Assembly: GCF_008087085.1 (NCBI RefSeq)
Contig: NZ_VIYJ01000004.1
Location: forward strand, 1-49,666
Length of the DNA stretch: 49,666 nt
Source: Nocardioides rubriscoriae
Lineage (GTDB): Bacteria; Actinomycetota; Actinomycetes; Propionibacteriales; Nocardioidaceae
Direction: 5' to 3'
The position numbers and the translations under genes were made by a program. Positions 26,243 to 35,100 of this stretch are shown piece after piece (the first letter of the stretch is position 1; each line of letters starts with the position of its first letter). The notes under the pieces are model-generated. The model was not told the origin of the DNA. It was given only the letters and a program-made list of their open reading frames with translations, and made no database searches.

Positions 26243-26245
26243 CCG

Positions 26246-26416
26246 TCACCAAAATTCGGCGTCGAGCTTGCCCTCCATCGAGCGCAGGTGCTCGCGCGAG
26301 CAGCTGACGCAGTAGCGCTTGAGCCGCTTGTTCTCGACGCTCGTGGTCCACGCCAACGTGTCGGCCTCGTCGGCCTCATCGGCCTGACGTCCGCAGAAGT
26401 CGCAGGTCAGCGTCAT
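26246..26416 (-). CDS. Small zinc-ribbon protein
   Basis: 56 residues from ATG 26416 (AGG nearby); a longer frame from 26497 is not supported. Cys pairs CDFCG (residues 5-8) and CVSCSREH (about 36-39) form a treble-clef or zinc-ribbon fold. Acidic DEADEAD lies between them. Conserved in actinobacteria near whiB7; function unknown. Confidence 0.8.
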   Translation of the reverse strand: MTLTCDFCGRQADEADEADTLAWTTSVENKRLKRYCVSCSREHLRSMEGKLDAEFW

Positions 26417-26436
26417 GACCTGATCGTAGGACCAGC

Positions 26437-26468
26437 GAGCCGGGCCCGACGTGTGTCGGACCCGGCTC
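26437..26468 (-). terminator. Terminator hairpin after the whiB7 operon
   Basis: Arms 26437-26450 and 26455-26468 are complementary over 14 bp with a 4-base loop. The single non-Watson-Crick position is a G-U wobble only on the minus strand, supporting termination of the minus-strand transcript of whiB7 and its small partner. Confidence 0.65.
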
Positions 26469-26545
26469 GTGGTCGGTTGTTTCCTGTGCAGTTGCATCCA
26501 CCCGCGATCTGGGTGCCCTGGGAGGTGACAGCTCCTAGAGGTTCC

Positions 26546-26776
26546 TTACAGAGCGCGAGCGAGGGCGAGGCGAGCCTGCTGCGCGGCACGCTCGGCCTTG
26601 CGGCTCAAGCGCCTGGCACGGGCCAGCTGGTGGCCCGTACGCATCTCGCGCGCCTCTCCCAGGCGCGCGCTCATCTGTGCGCGCGCATGGTCTTCATGCA
26701 TGGTGTTCACGGTGGTGCTCCGATTCGTGTCGGTGGTCTGGTGGTCTGGGGTGGTGCTGGGCTGCGCGGTGCTCAC
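26546..26776 (-). CDS. Small basic protein downstream of WhiB7
   Basis: 76 residues from ATG 26776, which overlaps the whiB7 stop in ATGA. An internal ATG at codon 26 (MHEDHARAQ) could also serve. The C-terminal half is a basic Ala/Arg helix (ARARRLSRKAERAAQQARL). It has no known family. Coupling to whiB7 suggests it belongs to the antibiotic-stress response. Confidence 0.65.
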   Translation of the reverse strand: MSTAQPSTTPDHQTTDTNRSTTVNTMHEDHARAQMSARLGEAREMRTGHQLARARRLSRKAERAAQQARLALARAL

Positions 26777-27123
26777 GCCACGGCGTCCTTGCGCGGACGG
26801 CCCCGGGGGCGCTTGCGGGGGATGACGGTTCCCTGGAGGAACAGCTCACCGCCCCACACGCCCCACGGCTCACGACGCTCGAGGGCGCCGCCGAGGCAGA
26901 GCTGCCGGACCGGGCAGGTCTGGCAGAGGTCCTTGGCGAACTCGACGTCGGCCGGAAGCTCGGCGAACCAGAGCTCGGGGTCGTTGACGCGGCACGGGAG
27001 CGAGGTCTCGTCGACCTCGCCGTACCGGTCGGCCTCGTCGTGCAGGTGGCCGAGGCCGGGGCCAGAAGTGGCCTGGAACTCGACCAGCTTGCCGTCGCTG
27101 CGCTGCAGAAGGCTGGTAGTCAT
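26773..27123 (-). CDS. whiB7: WhiB7, redox-sensitive transcription factor of the antibiotic response
   Basis: 116 residues from ATG 27123 (AGAGG seven bases before it). Four Cys bind the [4Fe-4S] cluster: Cys44 (LPCRVNDP), Cys67, Cys70 and Cys76 (CQTCPVRQLC). The family turn GVWGG is at 88-92. The C-terminal AT-hook RKRPRGRPRK (103-112) identifies WhiB7, which binds A/T-rich DNA upstream of -35 elements with SigA. It activates efflux, ribosome-protection and other resistance genes under ribosome-targeting drugs. The long upstream leader with ORF and attenuator is described separately. Overlaps the downstream small gene. Confidence 0.96.
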   Translation of the reverse strand: MTTSLLQRSDGKLVEFQATSGPGLGHLHDEADRYGEVDETSLPCRVNDPELWFAELPADVEFAKDLCQTCPVRQLCLGGALERREPWGVWGGELFLQGTVIPRKRPRGRPRKDAVA

Positions 27124-27156
27124 CGTGTCACCTCTCTTCTTCTTGATCGCGGATGG

Positions 27157-27200
27157 TGCAGGGATGGTGCGGGGTGGTGCCGGGTGGTGCTGGGTGGTCA
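27157..27200. repeat. 10-bp tandem repeats in the whiB7 leader
   Basis: The plus strand shows about four copies of TGGTGCNGGG with small changes, between the attenuator and the whiB7 ribosome site. On the transcript this is an A/C-rich, poorly structured stretch, which may keep the ribosome site open. Confidence 0.7.
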
Positions 27201-27236
27201 TCTCCTGGCTTTCTGTCAGGGCCAAGGCTGTGATGA

Positions 27237-27280
27237 GAAACAGAAAGGCCGCGGATCCCGGTGTTCGGGTTCCGCGGCCT
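27237..27280 (-). terminator. Attenuator terminator in the whiB7 leader
   Basis: Minus-strand arms at 27266-27280 and 27246-27260 pair over 15 bp with one T-T mismatch and a 5-base loop. The stem is followed on the transcript by UUUCUGUUUCUC. It lies between the leader ORF and whiB7. Its 5' arm is also contested by an alternative stem (27277-27284 with 27320-27327). Confidence 0.8.
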
Positions 27281-27303
27281 GGAGGCTGCTGGTCTGTCGG
27301 GTG

Positions 27304-27573
27304 TCAACAGATCGGCGGACTCCAGGCGGGGTAACCCGGGACGTAGGCAACGACAGCCACGTGTCCCTTGGCAGCCAGGTCCTTGCGGTCGCGGACGTCC
27401 GCGCCCTCGGTCGTCATCGAGATGAGACCGGTGGCCGGGATCCACGAACCACGAGCGTCGGCGAGGATGCCGAAGCAGGACTGCTGGCCGCCGTTGGGCA
27501 TGCCAAAACCGGACGCGGGGCGAACGCTGCTGATGAGCTGGTTCGGCGTCTGGATGGTGTTGGTGATCTCCAC
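27304..27573 (-). CDS. 89-codon leader ORF upstream of whiB7
   Basis: GTG 27573 follows AAGGAGG (27582-27588) by eight bases, a near-perfect ribosome site. The 89 codons have the high third-position GC of real genes. The product has no known family (motifs FGMPNGGQQSCFGI and WIPATGLISM) and ends AWSPPIC. The stop is 24 bases before the attenuator hairpin. The last codons GCC TGG AG (27320-27327) are complementary to the base of the hairpin. By analogy with mycobacterial whiB7 leaders it is probably a regulatory upstream ORF sensing ribosome inhibition. It could instead be an independent small gene with its own terminator. Confidence 0.7.
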   Translation of the reverse strand: MEITNTIQTPNQLISSVRPASGFGMPNGGQQSCFGILADARGSWIPATGLISMTTEGADVRDRKDLAAKGHVAVVAYVPGYPAWSPPIC

Positions 27574-27647
27574 GGGGGCCACCTCCTTCGGATCTTCTGG
27601 CGCGGGCGTTGTCAGTGCCCTGGTGCGCGGACTGGTTGTTGACGGGA

Positions 27648-27687
27648 ACGCTACGCGTTCCCTGATGTAAGGAGCAAACTATTTAAT
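27648..27687 (-). promoter_or_regulatory. WhiB7-type promoter of whiB7
   Basis: On the minus strand, TTGCTC (27672-27677) and TAGCGT (27648-27653) are 18 bases apart and TAGCGT fits the actinobacterial -10 TAGNNT. An A/T block ATTAAATA (27680-27687) sits two bases upstream of the -35, the position where the WhiB7 AT-hook acts. This fits autoregulation. The transcript would have a leader of about 520 bases. Confidence 0.6.
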
Positions 27688-27722
27688 GACCTATTTTCCG
27701 ACTTTCTCGGATCTGAGGTACC

Positions 27723-29762
27723 TCAGTCGTCGGCGAGCAGCGAGAGCACCTCGTCGCCGTAGCGGTCGAGCTTGTCGGGACCGATCCCGCTGATCGCCAG
27801 CAGGGCCTGGGGTGTCTGGGGCCGTCGCTCGGCGACCGCCTCGAGGGTGGCGTTGCTGAAGACCATGAACGGGGCGACCTCGTCGGCGCGGGCGCGCTCG
27901 AGGCGCCAGCCGCGCAGGCGCTCGAAGAGGGCCTCGTCGTAGGGGGCCGGGCAGTCGGTGCAGCGACGCCGGGTCTTGTCGGTGCCGGCCAGCGGCTTGC
28001 CGCACTCGACGCACGTGCGGGTGCCGCGCGCGGCCTTGGCCCGGGCGGGCGCGCGGTCGGCGTCGGGCAGCAGGGGGTCGAGGAACCGCGACGGCTTGCG
28101 GCGCGCGGCCTGCCCGGGGTTGCGGGCCTGGGCCCACGACAGCGCCAGGTCGGCGCGGGCACGGGTCATGCCGACGTAGAGGAGGCGGCGCTCCTCCTCG
28201 ATCGCCTCGGGGGTCTGGGCGTAGGTGATCGGCAGGGTGCCGTCCTGGAGGCCGACGAGGAACACGGAGTCCCACTCGAGGCCCTTGGCGGCGTGGAAGG
28301 TCGCGAGCGTGACGCCCTCGGCGACCGGGGCGTGCTGCTCGGAGGCACGCCGGTCGAGGTCGTCGACGAAGGTCGTGAGGTCGTGGGTCGACGACTCTGC
28401 CCCGTGGGCCTCGGCCTGGCTGACCAGCGCCTGCCAGGACTCCCACCGGTCGCGGGTCTGGCCACGGGCCTCGGGCGGGTCGGGGGTCCAGCCCATGCCC
28501 GAGAGCGTGTCGCGCACCAGGTCGACCCAGGTGTCTCCGGCGGCGGCGCTGACGCCACCGCGGGCCGCGCCGCGCAGCCGGGTCACGGCCTCGCGGACCT
28601 CGGGCCGGTCGAAGAAGCGGGCGGCGCCGCGGATGACGTAGGGGACGGCCGCCGAGGTGAGGGCCTCCTCGTAGACCTCGGACTGGGCGTTGATGCGGAA
28701 GAGCACCGCGATCTCCGACAGCGGGCGGCCGGCGGCGCGCTGGCGCACGACCTCGCGCGCCACGGCGGACGCCTCGGCGACCTCGTCGGGGTGGCCCTGG
28801 TAGGTCACGGCGGCCCCGGCGGGACGCTGGGCGCGCAGCTGCACGCTGGTGGAGCTCGTGCCGGCGAGCAGCGTGTTGGCGGCAGTGACCACCTGCGGGG
28901 TCGAGCGGTAGTTGCGGACCAGCTCGATCGAGGTCGTGCGGGGGTGCTTGGCGGGGAAGTCACGCAGGTAGTCGGCGTTGGCGCCGGCGAAGGAGTAGAT
29001 GGTCTGGGCCGGGTCACCGACGACGCAGATCTCGTCGCGCCCGCCCAGCCACAGGTCGAGCAGGGCCGACTGCAGCGGCGAGACGTCCTGGAACTCGTCG
29101 ACGACGAACCACTTGTACTGGCGGCGGACCTGGGCGGCGACGCGCTCGTCCTCGGCCAGCAACCCGGCGGTCAGCAGCAGGACGTCCTCCATGTCCATGC
29201 GGCCCTGGGCGCGCTTGACGTCCTCGTAGGCCGCGATCATGCGGCCGACCAAGTCGGGCTCGACCTTGGCCACCGAGCGGTTGCGGGCCACCGCGATCGC
29301 GGCGTAGTCGTCGGGCCGCACGTTGCTGACCTTGGCCCACTCGATCTCGGAGGCCAGGTCGCGCAGCATCGCCTGGTCGGGGCGCACCCGCAGCGTGCGC
29401 GCGGCCGCCGCCACCAGCGGGATCTTGGACGCCGTCAGCTCGGGCAGCTCGGTGCCGTGGGTGTGGGGCCAGAAGTAGCGCAGCTGGCGCAGGGCCGCCG
29501 AGTGGAAGGTGCGGGCCTGGACCGTGGGCGCACCCAGGCCGCGCAGGCGTCCGCGCATCTCACCGGCCGCGCGGGTGGTGAAGGTGACCGCCAGGACCTC
29601 GGTCGGCGCGTAGACCCCGGTGGCCACGCCGTGGGCGATGCGGTGGGTGATCGCCCGGGTCTTGCCGGTGCCGGCACCTGCGAGCACACGCACGGGTCCG
29701 CGCAGGGTCTCGGCCACCTCGCGCTGCTCGGGGTCGAGCGAGGACAACAGGTCGGCGGCCAT
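27723..29762 (-). CDS. uvrD2: UvrD2-type DNA helicase
   Basis: 679 residues from ATG 29762. Superfamily 1A helicase with Walker A at 28-35 (AGAGTGKT), Walker B VVDEFQD, the GDPAQTIYSF and VRNYRSTPQV motifs, and the QxxR-like GMTRARADL. After the motor comes a four-cysteine module (CVECGKP...RRRCTDC, about residues 575-600) and a C-terminal HRDC domain (QALLAISGIG). This layout is that of mycobacterial UvrD2 (Rv3198c), a 3'-to-5' helicase. It is divergent from mycoredoxin with 77 bases between starts. Confidence 0.95.
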   Translation of the reverse strand: MAADLLSSLDPEQREVAETLRGPVRVLAGAGTGKTRAITHRIAHGVATGVYAPTEVLAVTFTTRAAGEMRGRLRGLGAPTVQARTFHSAALRQLRYFWPHTHGTELPELTASKIPLVAAAARTLRVRPDQAMLRDLASEIEWAKVSNVRPDDYAAIAVARNRSVAKVEPDLVGRMIAAYEDVKRAQGRMDMEDVLLLTAGLLAEDERVAAQVRRQYKWFVVDEFQDVSPLQSALLDLWLGGRDEICVVGDPAQTIYSFAGANADYLRDFPAKHPRTTSIELVRNYRSTPQVVTAANTLLAGTSSTSVQLRAQRPAGAAVTYQGHPDEVAEASAVAREVVRQRAAGRPLSEIAVLFRINAQSEVYEEALTSAAVPYVIRGAARFFDRPEVREAVTRLRGAARGGVSAAAGDTWVDLVRDTLSGMGWTPDPPEARGQTRDRWESWQALVSQAEAHGAESSTHDLTTFVDDLDRRASEQHAPVAEGVTLATFHAAKGLEWDSVFLVGLQDGTLPITYAQTPEAIEEERRLLYVGMTRARADLALSWAQARNPGQAARRKPSRFLDPLLPDADRAPARAKAARGTRTCVECGKPLAGTDKTRRRCTDCPAPYDEALFERLRGWRLERARADEVAPFMVFSNATLEAVAERRPQTPQALLAISGIGPDKLDRYGDEVLSLLADD

Positions 29763-29838
29763 GCTGGAACAACACTCCTGGTGAGGTGGTTGGATCGTGT
29801 GACACCCGACCCTAGACGTCCGAGGGGACACTTCCGCG

Positions 29839-30084
29839 ATGAGCAGCTTCACGATGTACACCACTCCCTGGTGCGGCTACTGCCACCGGCTCAAGAGCCA
29901 GCTCGACCGGGAGGGCATCGCCTACGACATCGTCGACATCGAGCAGCAGCCCGAGGCCGTCGCGATCGTCGAGACGGCCAACAACGGCAACCAGACCGTG
30001 CCGACGCTGGTCTACTCCGACGGCACCGCCCAGACCAACCCGTCGCTGGCCCAGGTCAAGGAGAAGGTCGCCTCCCTGGCCTGA
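29839..30084 (+). CDS. mrx1: Mycoredoxin (Mrx1)
   Basis: 81 residues with the redox motif Cys12-Gly-Tyr-Cys15 (TTPWCGYCHRLK) and the cis-Pro loop TVPTLVY. Mycoredoxins reduce mycothiol-protein disulfides, so the host is likely to make mycothiol. The downstream convergent gene is nudC. The 3' end is embedded in four 12-bp repeats that each supply an in-frame TGA. Confidence 0.95.
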   Translation: MSSFTMYTTPWCGYCHRLKSQLDREGIAYDIVDIEQQPEAVAIVETANNGNQTVPTLVYSDGTAQTNPSLAQVKEKVASLA

Positions 30085-30125
30085 CCCACGGCCTGACCCA
30101 CGGCCTGACCTGCGGCCTGACTCAG
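30078..30125. repeat. Four 12-bp repeats carrying serial stop codons
   Basis: Unit GGCCTGACCCAC, two exact and two diverged copies. In the mrx1 frame each copy reads Gly/Ala-stop, so four TGA codons are in phase, 12 bases apart. They fill the gap between mrx1 and the convergent nudC. Confidence 0.9.
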
Positions 30126-30129
30126 GCGG

Positions 30130-31050
30130 TCACCACGACCCGGGCAGCGGCCCGCCGTACCAGTGCTCCACCAACGAGCGGCTGATCGAGACGCCGCCCG
30201 GCAGCACGAGGCTGCCGTCGGTGGCCTGCACGCGCATCTCGGCGCGGGTGAACCACCGGGCGTCCTCGAGCTCGTCGTGGTCGATGTCGATCTCGGTCGA
30301 CACCGCGCGTCCCAAGAAGCCCAGCATCAGGCTCTGCGGCAGTGGCCAGGGCTGGTTGCCGAAGTACTCGACCTCCCCCACCACGATGCCGGACTCCTCG
30401 GCGACCTCGCGGCGTACGGCGTCCTCGAGGCTCTCGCCGGGCTCGCAGAACCCGGCCAGGGTGGAGAATCGCCCGGCGGGCCACAGCGGCGATCGCCCGA
30501 GCAGGCACCTCTCGTCGTCTGCCCCCGGCTCTCCCGCGCTGACCAGCATGATCACGGCCGGGTCGGTGCGGGGGAACTGCGTGCGCCCGCAGGCCGTGCA
30601 CCGCAGCTCGTGGCCGGCCGCCTGCGACACCAACGTGCCGCCGCAACGCGGGCAGTGCCGGGTCGCCCAGTGCCACTCGGCCAGGCCCAGGGCGTGGAAG
30701 ACCAGCGGGGCGTCGACCACGTGGTCGCCGGCCAGGGCGGGCAGCAGGCCGCGCAGGGGGTACCACTCCCCCTCCTGGCTCGCGGCCGCCTCGGGCCCGG
30801 TGATCAGCGCCCAGTAGGTCAGGCCGTCGCGCTCGCCGAGCAGCACGCGGGTGTCGTCGGACGCCTCGCGCACGTCGGCCGGGGCGACCCACGGCAGGGT
30901 GCCCCCCACGGGGCGCACGCGGGTGCCTGACACGACCAGGACCCGGGAGCGGTCGTCGGCCCAGCGCTCGGCCAGCCAGGCATCTTCCTTGCGGTGGATC
31001 CCGAGACGGTCGTGGGCGCCGTCGGTCAGCTGGAGGTGCGGGTAGCTCAC
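30130..31050 (-). CDS. nudC: NudC NAD(H) diphosphatase / RNA deNADding enzyme
   Basis: 306 residues. Zinc ribbon Cys133, Cys136, Cys151, Cys154 (CPRCG, CTACG), Nudix box at about 200-222 (GFCEPGESLEDAVRREVAEE) and the NudC-specific motif NQPWPLPQS (232-240). NudC hydrolyses NADH to NMNH and AMP and can remove NAD caps from RNA. Starts are convincing. Divergent from the flavin oxidoreductase gene (88 bases) and convergent with mrx1. Confidence 0.95.
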   Translation of the reverse strand: MSYPHLQLTDGAHDRLGIHRKEDAWLAERWADDRSRVLVVSGTRVRPVGGTLPWVAPADVREASDDTRVLLGERDGLTYWALITGPEAAASQEGEWYPLRGLLPALAGDHVVDAPLVFHALGLAEWHWATRHCPRCGGTLVSQAAGHELRCTACGRTQFPRTDPAVIMLVSAGEPGADDERCLLGRSPLWPAGRFSTLAGFCEPGESLEDAVRREVAEESGIVVGEVEYFGNQPWPLPQSLMLGFLGRAVSTEIDIDHDELEDARWFTRAEMRVQATDGSLVLPGGVSISRSLVEHWYGGPLPGSW

Positions 31051-31138
31051 CCAGGGAGCCTAGGACGCAGGGCGTGAGCACGCCCACCGGGACCAAGGCA
31101 TCAGGGACTAGGGCACCGGGTCGTGGCGTTGTGCGGAC

Positions 31139-32194
31139 GTGGAGGTCCTCGACAGTCTCGTGATCGGAGCCGGCCAAGCCGGGTTGTCGACGTCGTACCA
31201 CCTGCAGCGCCGGGGCGTGGACCACGTCGTGCTCGACGCCGACGAGGCCCCGGGCGGTGCGTGGCAGCACCGCTGGGACTCGCTGCGCATGCGCGACGTC
31301 CACGGCGTGGCGGCCCTGCCCGACGCGGTGGCGCCAGTGGCCGGCGACGACGAGCGGGCCAACACGGCCGTGCCGGCCTACTTCGCGGCGTACGAGCGCG
31401 ACCACGACCTCCCGGTCGTGCGGCCCGTCGCCGTCGGGCGCGTCCGCGACGACGACGGCCTGCTCGTGGTCGAGGCCGGTGACCGCACGTGGACCACGCG
31501 GACCCTGGTCAACGCCACCGGCACCTGGACGCGGCCCTTCGTCCCCCACTACCCCGGGCTCGAGCGCTTCGCCGGGCCCCAGTGGCACACCGCCGACTAC
31601 CCCGGGACCGAGGCGTTCCGGGGGCTTCGCACCCTCGTCGTGGGCGGGGGCGCGTCGGCCGTGCAGCTGCTCGGCGAGGTCGCGCTGGTCACCGACACCG
31701 TGTGGGTCACCCGCCGGCCGCCGGTGTGGCGCACCGACGAGTTCACCCCCGAGGTCGGTCGCGCCGCGGTGGCCCTGGTCGCCGACCGGGTCAGCCGGGG
31801 GCTCCCGCCGGCCAGCGTGGTCAGCGTGACCGGGCTGGCGCTGCGCGAGCAGGAGCGCGCCGCGCACGCCCTGGGCGCCTACGAGCGCAGGCCGATGTTC
31901 GCCTCGCTCGAGTCGGGCGCCGCGCGCTGGGCCGACGGCACGACCGAGCCGGTCGACGCGATCCTGTGGGCGACGGGGTTCCGCCCGGCCGTGGGCCACC
32001 TCGTGCCCCTGCACCTGCGCGGTCGCCTCGGCGGCATCCGGCTCGACGGCACCACCGCGGTGGCCGACCCCCGCGTGCAGCTGGTGGGGTACGGCCCGTC
32101 GGCGAGCACCATCGGCGCCAACCGCGCCGGGCGGGTCGCCGCCCGCGCGGTCGCGTCGTGGCTGAGTCGGCACCGCGAGGCAGTCACGGCGTGA
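31139..32194 (+). CDS. FAD-dependent oxidoreductase, flavin monooxygenase-like
   Basis: 351 residues from GTG 31139. FAD-binding GAGQAGLSTSY (10-20), a second nucleotide motif VVGGGASAVQLL near 177, and ILWATGFRP near 281, the pattern of the CzcO/FMO-like family. APGGAWQHRWDSLR (40-53) is the typical region after the FAD site. Substrate is unknown. The last 11 bases overlap adnB on the other strand. Confidence 0.9.
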   Translation: MEVLDSLVIGAGQAGLSTSYHLQRRGVDHVVLDADEAPGGAWQHRWDSLRMRDVHGVAALPDAVAPVAGDDERANTAVPAYFAAYERDHDLPVVRPVAVGRVRDDDGLLVVEAGDRTWTTRTLVNATGTWTRPFVPHYPGLERFAGPQWHTADYPGTEAFRGLRTLVVGGGASAVQLLGEVALVTDTVWVTRRPPVWRTDEFTPEVGRAAVALVADRVSRGLPPASVVSVTGLALREQERAAHALGAYERRPMFASLESGAARWADGTTEPVDAILWATGFRPAVGHLVPLHLRGRLGGIRLDGTTAVADPRVQLVGYGPSASTIGANRAGRVAARAVASWLSRHREAVTA

Positions 32195-35100
32195 ACAGCT
32201 GCTCGAGCGCATCGCGCCCGGGCAGGTCGTCGGGCTCGACCAGCTCGCCCGAGCGCACGTAGTAGAAGCCGGCCCGCACCCGCTCCAGCGGCAGGTCGTG
32301 GAGCTCGGCCCAGGCCAGCCGGTAGATCGCCAGCTGCAGCGGGTCGGCGGCCTGGCGGTGGCTGGTCTTCCAGTCGACGACCAGCACCGACCCGTCGGGC
32401 TCGCGGTAGACGGCGTCGATCCGGCCGCGCACCACCTGCCCGTCGAGCACCAGGGCGAACGCCGGCTCGACCGCCAGGGGCACCCGGTCGGCGAACGCGC
32501 CCTTCTCGAAGGCCTCGACCAGCTCCTGGAGCTCGGCGTCGTCGGCGACGTCGGAGTCGCCGCGACCCGAGATCTCGTCGGTGTCGAGGAGCGCGAGCTG
32601 CCCGAACCGGGCCTCGACCCAGGCGTGGAAACGGGTGCCGAACCGGGCGGCGGGCGAGGGCGGCCGCGGCATCGGCCGGGCCAGGTCGCGGGCGAACCCC
32701 TCGGCGTCGTCGCGCAGGCGGGCGACGGCCGTGGCCGAGAGGCTGGAGGGCATCGGCACCTCGACCAGGTCGCCCCGGTCGCGGCGGGCCTCGGTCAGCA
32801 GCCGGTCGATCTCGTCGTCCCACTCACCGATGCGCGCGGCGGTGAGCATGTCGAGGTCGGCGTCGTCGGCGTGGGGGTCGGCCGCGGCCACCCGGGCGGC
32901 CGCCTCGAGTCGCAGCTGCGCCTCGTCGGTGCGCACGGTCGAGGGCCACGGCACCGACGCGTCGTCGTCGGCGTAGGGGTGGGGGTCGCCCTTGGCGGGC
33001 TTGTCGCGCCACGGGGTCGCCTGCTCGCCCCACTGCTCGAGCAGCTCGCGCAGCGTGGCCTGGTAGGCCGACGGGCCGTAGGGCGTTGGGCGCGGCCCCC
33101 AGCAGTACGACGACACCGAGAGCAGGTGGGCCGGGCGGGTCACCGCGACGTAGCCCAGGCGCAGCTCCTCCTCGGCGTCGTGCTCGCGGGTGGCCTTGCG
33201 GTAGGCCTCGAGGGCGGCCTTGTCGTGCCCGGCGAGCTGGGGCAGGTCGGCGGCGTCGCCGCGCAACGGGGCTGGCAGCACCGACGGCGAGGAGGTCCAC
33301 AGCGTGCGCGAGCGGCCGGACGGGAACCGTGCCTCGCACACACCGACCAGGAACACCGAGGCCCACTCGAGCCCCTTGGCGCGGTGGACGGTGAGCAGCT
33401 TGACCGAGTCGGCCTCGCTCGGCGTCGCCAGGTCGAGCCCGTTGCCCTGGTCGTCCTCGGCGGTGAGGTAGGCGAGCAGGGCCGACAGGGTGACGTCGCC
33501 GTCGACGGCCTGGAAGTCGGCGACCGCCTTGACGAAGAGGTCGAGGTTGTCGCGCCGGGCGGCCGCAGCGGGGCTGACCGCGGAGGCCAGCTCGACGTCG
33601 ACGCCGCTGGCGTCCATGATGCGGCGCACGAGGTCGAGCAGCGGCTCACCCACGTGGCCGCGCAGGTAGCGCAGCTCGGCGGCGAGCAGCGCGAAGCGCT
33701 CGAGCGCCTCGGGCGAGTAGGCCGCCTCCCCCGGGTCGGCGAGGGCGTCGTCGAGGGCGGGCAGCTCGGCCGGGTCGACGCCGTCGGCGATCTCGACGAG
33801 CTGGTCGGCCAGGGTCAGGTCGCGCCCGGCGGTGCCGGAGCGACCGGAGATCTCGAGCGCCCGTCGGCTCAGCAGGCGCAGGTCGCGCGGGCCGATCGCC
33901 CAGCGCGGCCCGGTCAGCAGCGTCAGCATCGACGGGTTGTGGGTGACGTCGTGGAGCAGGTGGAGCGTGGCGACGACCTCGGCGACCTCGGGCAGGCGCA
34001 GCAGGCCCTTGAGGCCGACGATCTCGACGGGGATGCCGGCGTCGGTGAGGACGTCGAACACCCCCTCGGCGTGGGCGTTGTCGCGGGTGAGCACGGCGAC
34101 GTCGGACCACAGCCCGCCCGGCTCGCCGGTGTGGACGGCGCGGACCGACGCGACGAGCGCGTCGAGCTCGTCGGCCGCGGTCTCGTGCACGGCGACGCGC
34201 ACCTCGCCGTCGGCCGCACCCTCGGCCGGGCGCAGCGCCTCGACCTGGTCGTAGGCGGCGTACAGGGGCGCGGCCAGGTGGTTGGCCGCCTCGAGGATGC
34301 GGCGGTCGGAGCGCCGGCTCACGGTGAGGTGGAACAGCGCCGGCTCGCCCGACACGGGCGGGAAGGTGTGGGCGAAGTTGACGATGTTGCTGACCGACGC
34401 GCCGCGCCAGCCGTAGATCGCCTGGTTGGGGTCACCGACGGCGGTGACGGCGTGGCCCAGCCCGCTGGCCACGTCAGGGCCGGAGTAGAGGCGCGACAGC
34501 ATCGTGGCCTGGGCCACCGAGGTGTCCTGGTACTCGTCGAGCAGCACCACCTTGAACTTGGCGCGCTCGACCTCGCCGACCTCGGGCCGCTCGCGGGCCA
34601 GCCGTGCGCCGAGCTCGATCTGGTCGGAGAAGTCCATCAGGCCCAGGGCGGCCTTGAGCCGGCGGTAGTCGGCGACCAGGTCGAGCAGCTCGCCGCGCCG
34701 GTCGATCGCAAAGATCGCCTTCTCGGGCAGCTCGCGGTAGGTCTTGCGGTTCTTGCCGGCCTCCTCCTCGGCCACCGCGCGCAGGAACGCGACCCGCTCT
34801 CGCGCGTCGAACGCCCGCACCTCGTCGGGCCCGACCAGGTGCTCGCTCATGGCGCCGTCGAGGGCCAGGAGGTTCTGGATGGCGGTGGGCGGGTGGTCGG
34901 TGAGGTGGTGGACGTCGCCGGTGAACCGGTCGACCACCCGGGCGCCGAGCTGGTAGCGGGCGGCGTCGGTGACGACACGGGTGTCGGGCTCGTGACCGAT
35001 GCGCAGGCCGTGCTCGGTCAGCAGCTGCGCGGCGTAGGCGTTGTAGGTCAGGACGGTGGGCTCGAGCTGCTCCTCGGAGCCCGCCTCGTCGCGGTCGCGG

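Noticed and set aside
27713..27726. 14-bp palindrome CTGAGGTACCTCAG at the uvrD2 stop
   Set aside because: No U tract and too close to the whiB7 promoter to assign; left unassigned rather than called a terminator.
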